Positions 6,464-7,056 of a stretch of DNA of 7,056 nt are shown piece by piece. Origin of the DNA: Planctomycetales bacterium (GTDB lineage Bacteria; Planctomycetota; Phycisphaerae; SM23-33); the NCBI GenBank assembly GCA_030673005.1, contig DAOVFI010000126.1, positions 1 through 7,056 on the forward strand, in the 5' to 3' direction. Position numbers and translations under genes: made by a program. How positions within the stretch are numbered: the first letter of the stretch is position 1; each line of letters begins with the position of its first letter. A model generated the notes under the pieces. That model was not told where the DNA came from and ran no database searches. It saw only the letters and a program-made list of their open reading frames with translations.

Positions 6464-6718
6464 ATGCTCGTGCTTTCAAGACAACGCGACCAGACGATCA
6501 TGATCGGCGATGACGTCGAGATCACGATCGTGGATATTCGGGGAGAGAAGGTTCGTCTGGGTATCAATGCCCCGCCTCACGTGCCCGTGCACCGCAAGGA
6601 AGTGTACGACGCCATCCGCCGGGAAAAAGCCGCCGCCGGCAACCTGCCGGAAGGACACCCAATAGTCGAATCCCTCGCAAATCGAAAAAACAAAGGTAAA
6701 ATGGGCCAAAGCGCCTGA
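6464..6718 (+). CDS. csrA: Carbon storage regulator CsrA
   Basis: An 84-residue protein beginning MLVLSRQRDQTIMIGDDVEI and continuing through VRLGINAPPHVPVHRKEVY, an end-to-end match to the CsrA/RsmA family. The RNA-contacting residues known from E. coli CsrA are kept at the same positions: Leu4, Arg6 and Arg44 in VHRKEVY. CsrA is a dimer that binds GGA motifs in mRNA leaders and usually represses translation or alters mRNA stability. The core ends near residue 56. A tail of about 28 residues (AAAGNLPEGHPIVESL then a Lys/Asn-rich end) extends beyond the usual 61-residue form, as in other CsrA proteins with C-terminal extensions. The start is fixed by AAGGAG six bases upstream and by the invariant MLVL N-terminus. 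It stands alone and is divergent from the acetyltransferase. No fliW or flagellar gene is next to it in the window. Confidence 0.97.
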   Translation: MLVLSRQRDQTIMIGDDVEITIVDIRGEKVRLGINAPPHVPVHRKEVYDAIRREKAAAGNLPEGHPIVESLANRKNKGKMGQSA

Positions 6719-6720
6719 TC

Positions 6721-6729
6721 CCGTAACGG
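6721..6729. repeat. CCGTAACGG palindrome, downstream of csrA
   Basis: Second copy of the nine-base palindrome also found at 6350-6358; the two copies bracket csrA. Confidence 0.4.
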
Positions 6730-6777
6730 TAACATTTCAGCCGTTTGCAGAAGCGTGAAAAGCATTTTACAGTGATA

Positions 6778-6827
6778 CACGGGACCTGCCTGCCGGTAGG
6801 CAGGTGTCGAATGCGGAACGTCCCGTG
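6778..6827. repeat. Inverted repeat CACGGGAC/GTCCCGTG enclosing palindrome copy 2
   Basis: CACGGGAC (6778-6785) is exactly complementary to GTCCCGTG (6820-6827), with 34 bases between. The left arm's last two bases are also the first two of palindrome copy 2. The arrangement resembles the one at 3510-3549. No T-run follows, so it is not a canonical terminator of csrA. Confidence 0.65.
6784..6805. repeat. Palindromic repeat, copy 2 of 3 (one mismatch)
   Basis: A 22-base near-palindrome: left half ACCTGCCTGCC, right half GGTAGGCAGGT. A single T in place of C breaks perfect symmetry and would give a G-U pair in RNA. Confidence 0.85.
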
Positions 6828-6897
6828 GGGGTCGAAGTGAACAGATTTAGCGAAAAGGTTCGTTTTTGACTTCGTAATTCAAAATTCCCCGTTCATT

Positions 6898-6919
6898 ACC
6901 TGCCTGCCGGCAGGCAGGT
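6898..6919. repeat. Palindromic repeat, copy 3 of 3 (perfect)
   Basis: A perfect 22-base palindrome: left half ACCTGCCTGCC, right half GGCAGGCAGGT. A run of six T (6930-6935) begins ten bases later. Because the stem is not directly joined to the T-run, terminator activity is doubtful. Unlike the other two copies it is not enclosed in another inverted repeat. Confidence 0.85.
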
Positions 6920-7056
6920 TCAACATTCATTTTTTATCCCCTTCATCCGCCCCGGGCGTCCCTGGCGGGACCTGCAAAGTCTTTTCAGACAAGGATAAAG
7001 CAGATTTTATTGCATACGGGTGAAGTGTTACCATTCGGCATCTGAAAATACCGCAA

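Larger units (their letters stand above)
6719..7056. other. Non-coding stretch after csrA
   Basis: I see no convincing gene in these 338 bases. It holds a CCGTAACGG copy, an inverted repeat enclosing palindrome copy 2, an AT-rich piece (about 6845-6897), and palindrome copy 3. No clear intrinsic terminator for csrA is present. A short minus-strand frame open to the right edge is discussed among the rejected items. Confidence 0.6.

Noticed and set aside
6112..6567. 151-codon minus-strand open frame spanning the csrA leader
   Set aside because: It overlaps both the start of csrA and the start of the acetyltransferase, and contains a Phe run from the A-rich tract; no family resemblance.
3518..6919. 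The three 22-base repeats as a CRISPR array
   Set aside because: They are perfect or near-perfect palindromes at irregular distances (about 3.2 kb and 114 bases) with no spacers of uniform length and no cas genes.
6927..7055. Minus-strand frame open to the right edge, ending LQVPPGTPGADEGDKK
   Set aside because: It could be the C-terminus of a gene beyond the window, but 42 codons without a domain or known tail are too few to call; sequence to the right would decide.

Overview
The window looks like a chromosomal stretch from a Gram-negative bacterium, most likely a planctomycete of the Phycisphaerae type or a close environmental relative. The reasons are an exported beta-strand-repeat protein with a G-x-W-x-x-x-x-N-W start, a two-membrane lipid transport (Mla/MCE) gene pair, CsrA with a C-terminal tail, a very large exported transglutaminase-like protein, and palindromic GC-rich intergenic repeats of a kind I associate with planctomycete and uncultivated-lineage genomes. 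The taxonomic call is inference; there is no rRNA or marker gene here.

Layout from left to right. Positions 1-734 (minus) hold the N-terminal 244 residues of a secreted beta-strand repeat protein cut off by the window edge. A divergent intergenic region of 286 bases with a good minus-strand promoter follows. Positions 1021-3504 (plus) encode an 827-residue exported protein that seems to join a clan CD (gingipain/caspase-like) cysteine-protease-like half to a transglutaminase-like half. A short intergenic region full of nested palindromes separates it from a convergent minus-strand block. That block reads, in transcription order, a short ArgA-type GNAT acetyltransferase (6164-5712), a 204-base gap, an MlaF-type ABC ATPase (5507-4689) and an overlapping MlaD-type MCE protein (4708-3593). 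The permease MlaE expected beside them is absent. Reading away from the acetyltransferase on the plus strand is csrA (6464-6718), preceded by a leader with stacked hairpins that present GGA motifs, including one that holds the Shine-Dalgarno sequence in its loop. The last 338 bases carry no convincing gene but two copies of a 22-base palindromic repeat.

How the parts work together. MlaF and MlaD should form the ATPase and substrate-binding parts of a phospholipid/hydrophobic-lipid transporter at the inner membrane, with the permease encoded elsewhere. CsrA is a post-transcriptional regulator and its own leader looks built for autoregulation. The acetyltransferase probably feeds arginine biosynthesis. 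The two exported proteins act outside the cytoplasm but share no obvious pathway with the others. The most noteworthy items are the protease-like/transglutaminase-like fusion, the CsrA leader, and the palindromic repeat that sits inside the loop of a second inverted repeat in two of its three copies.
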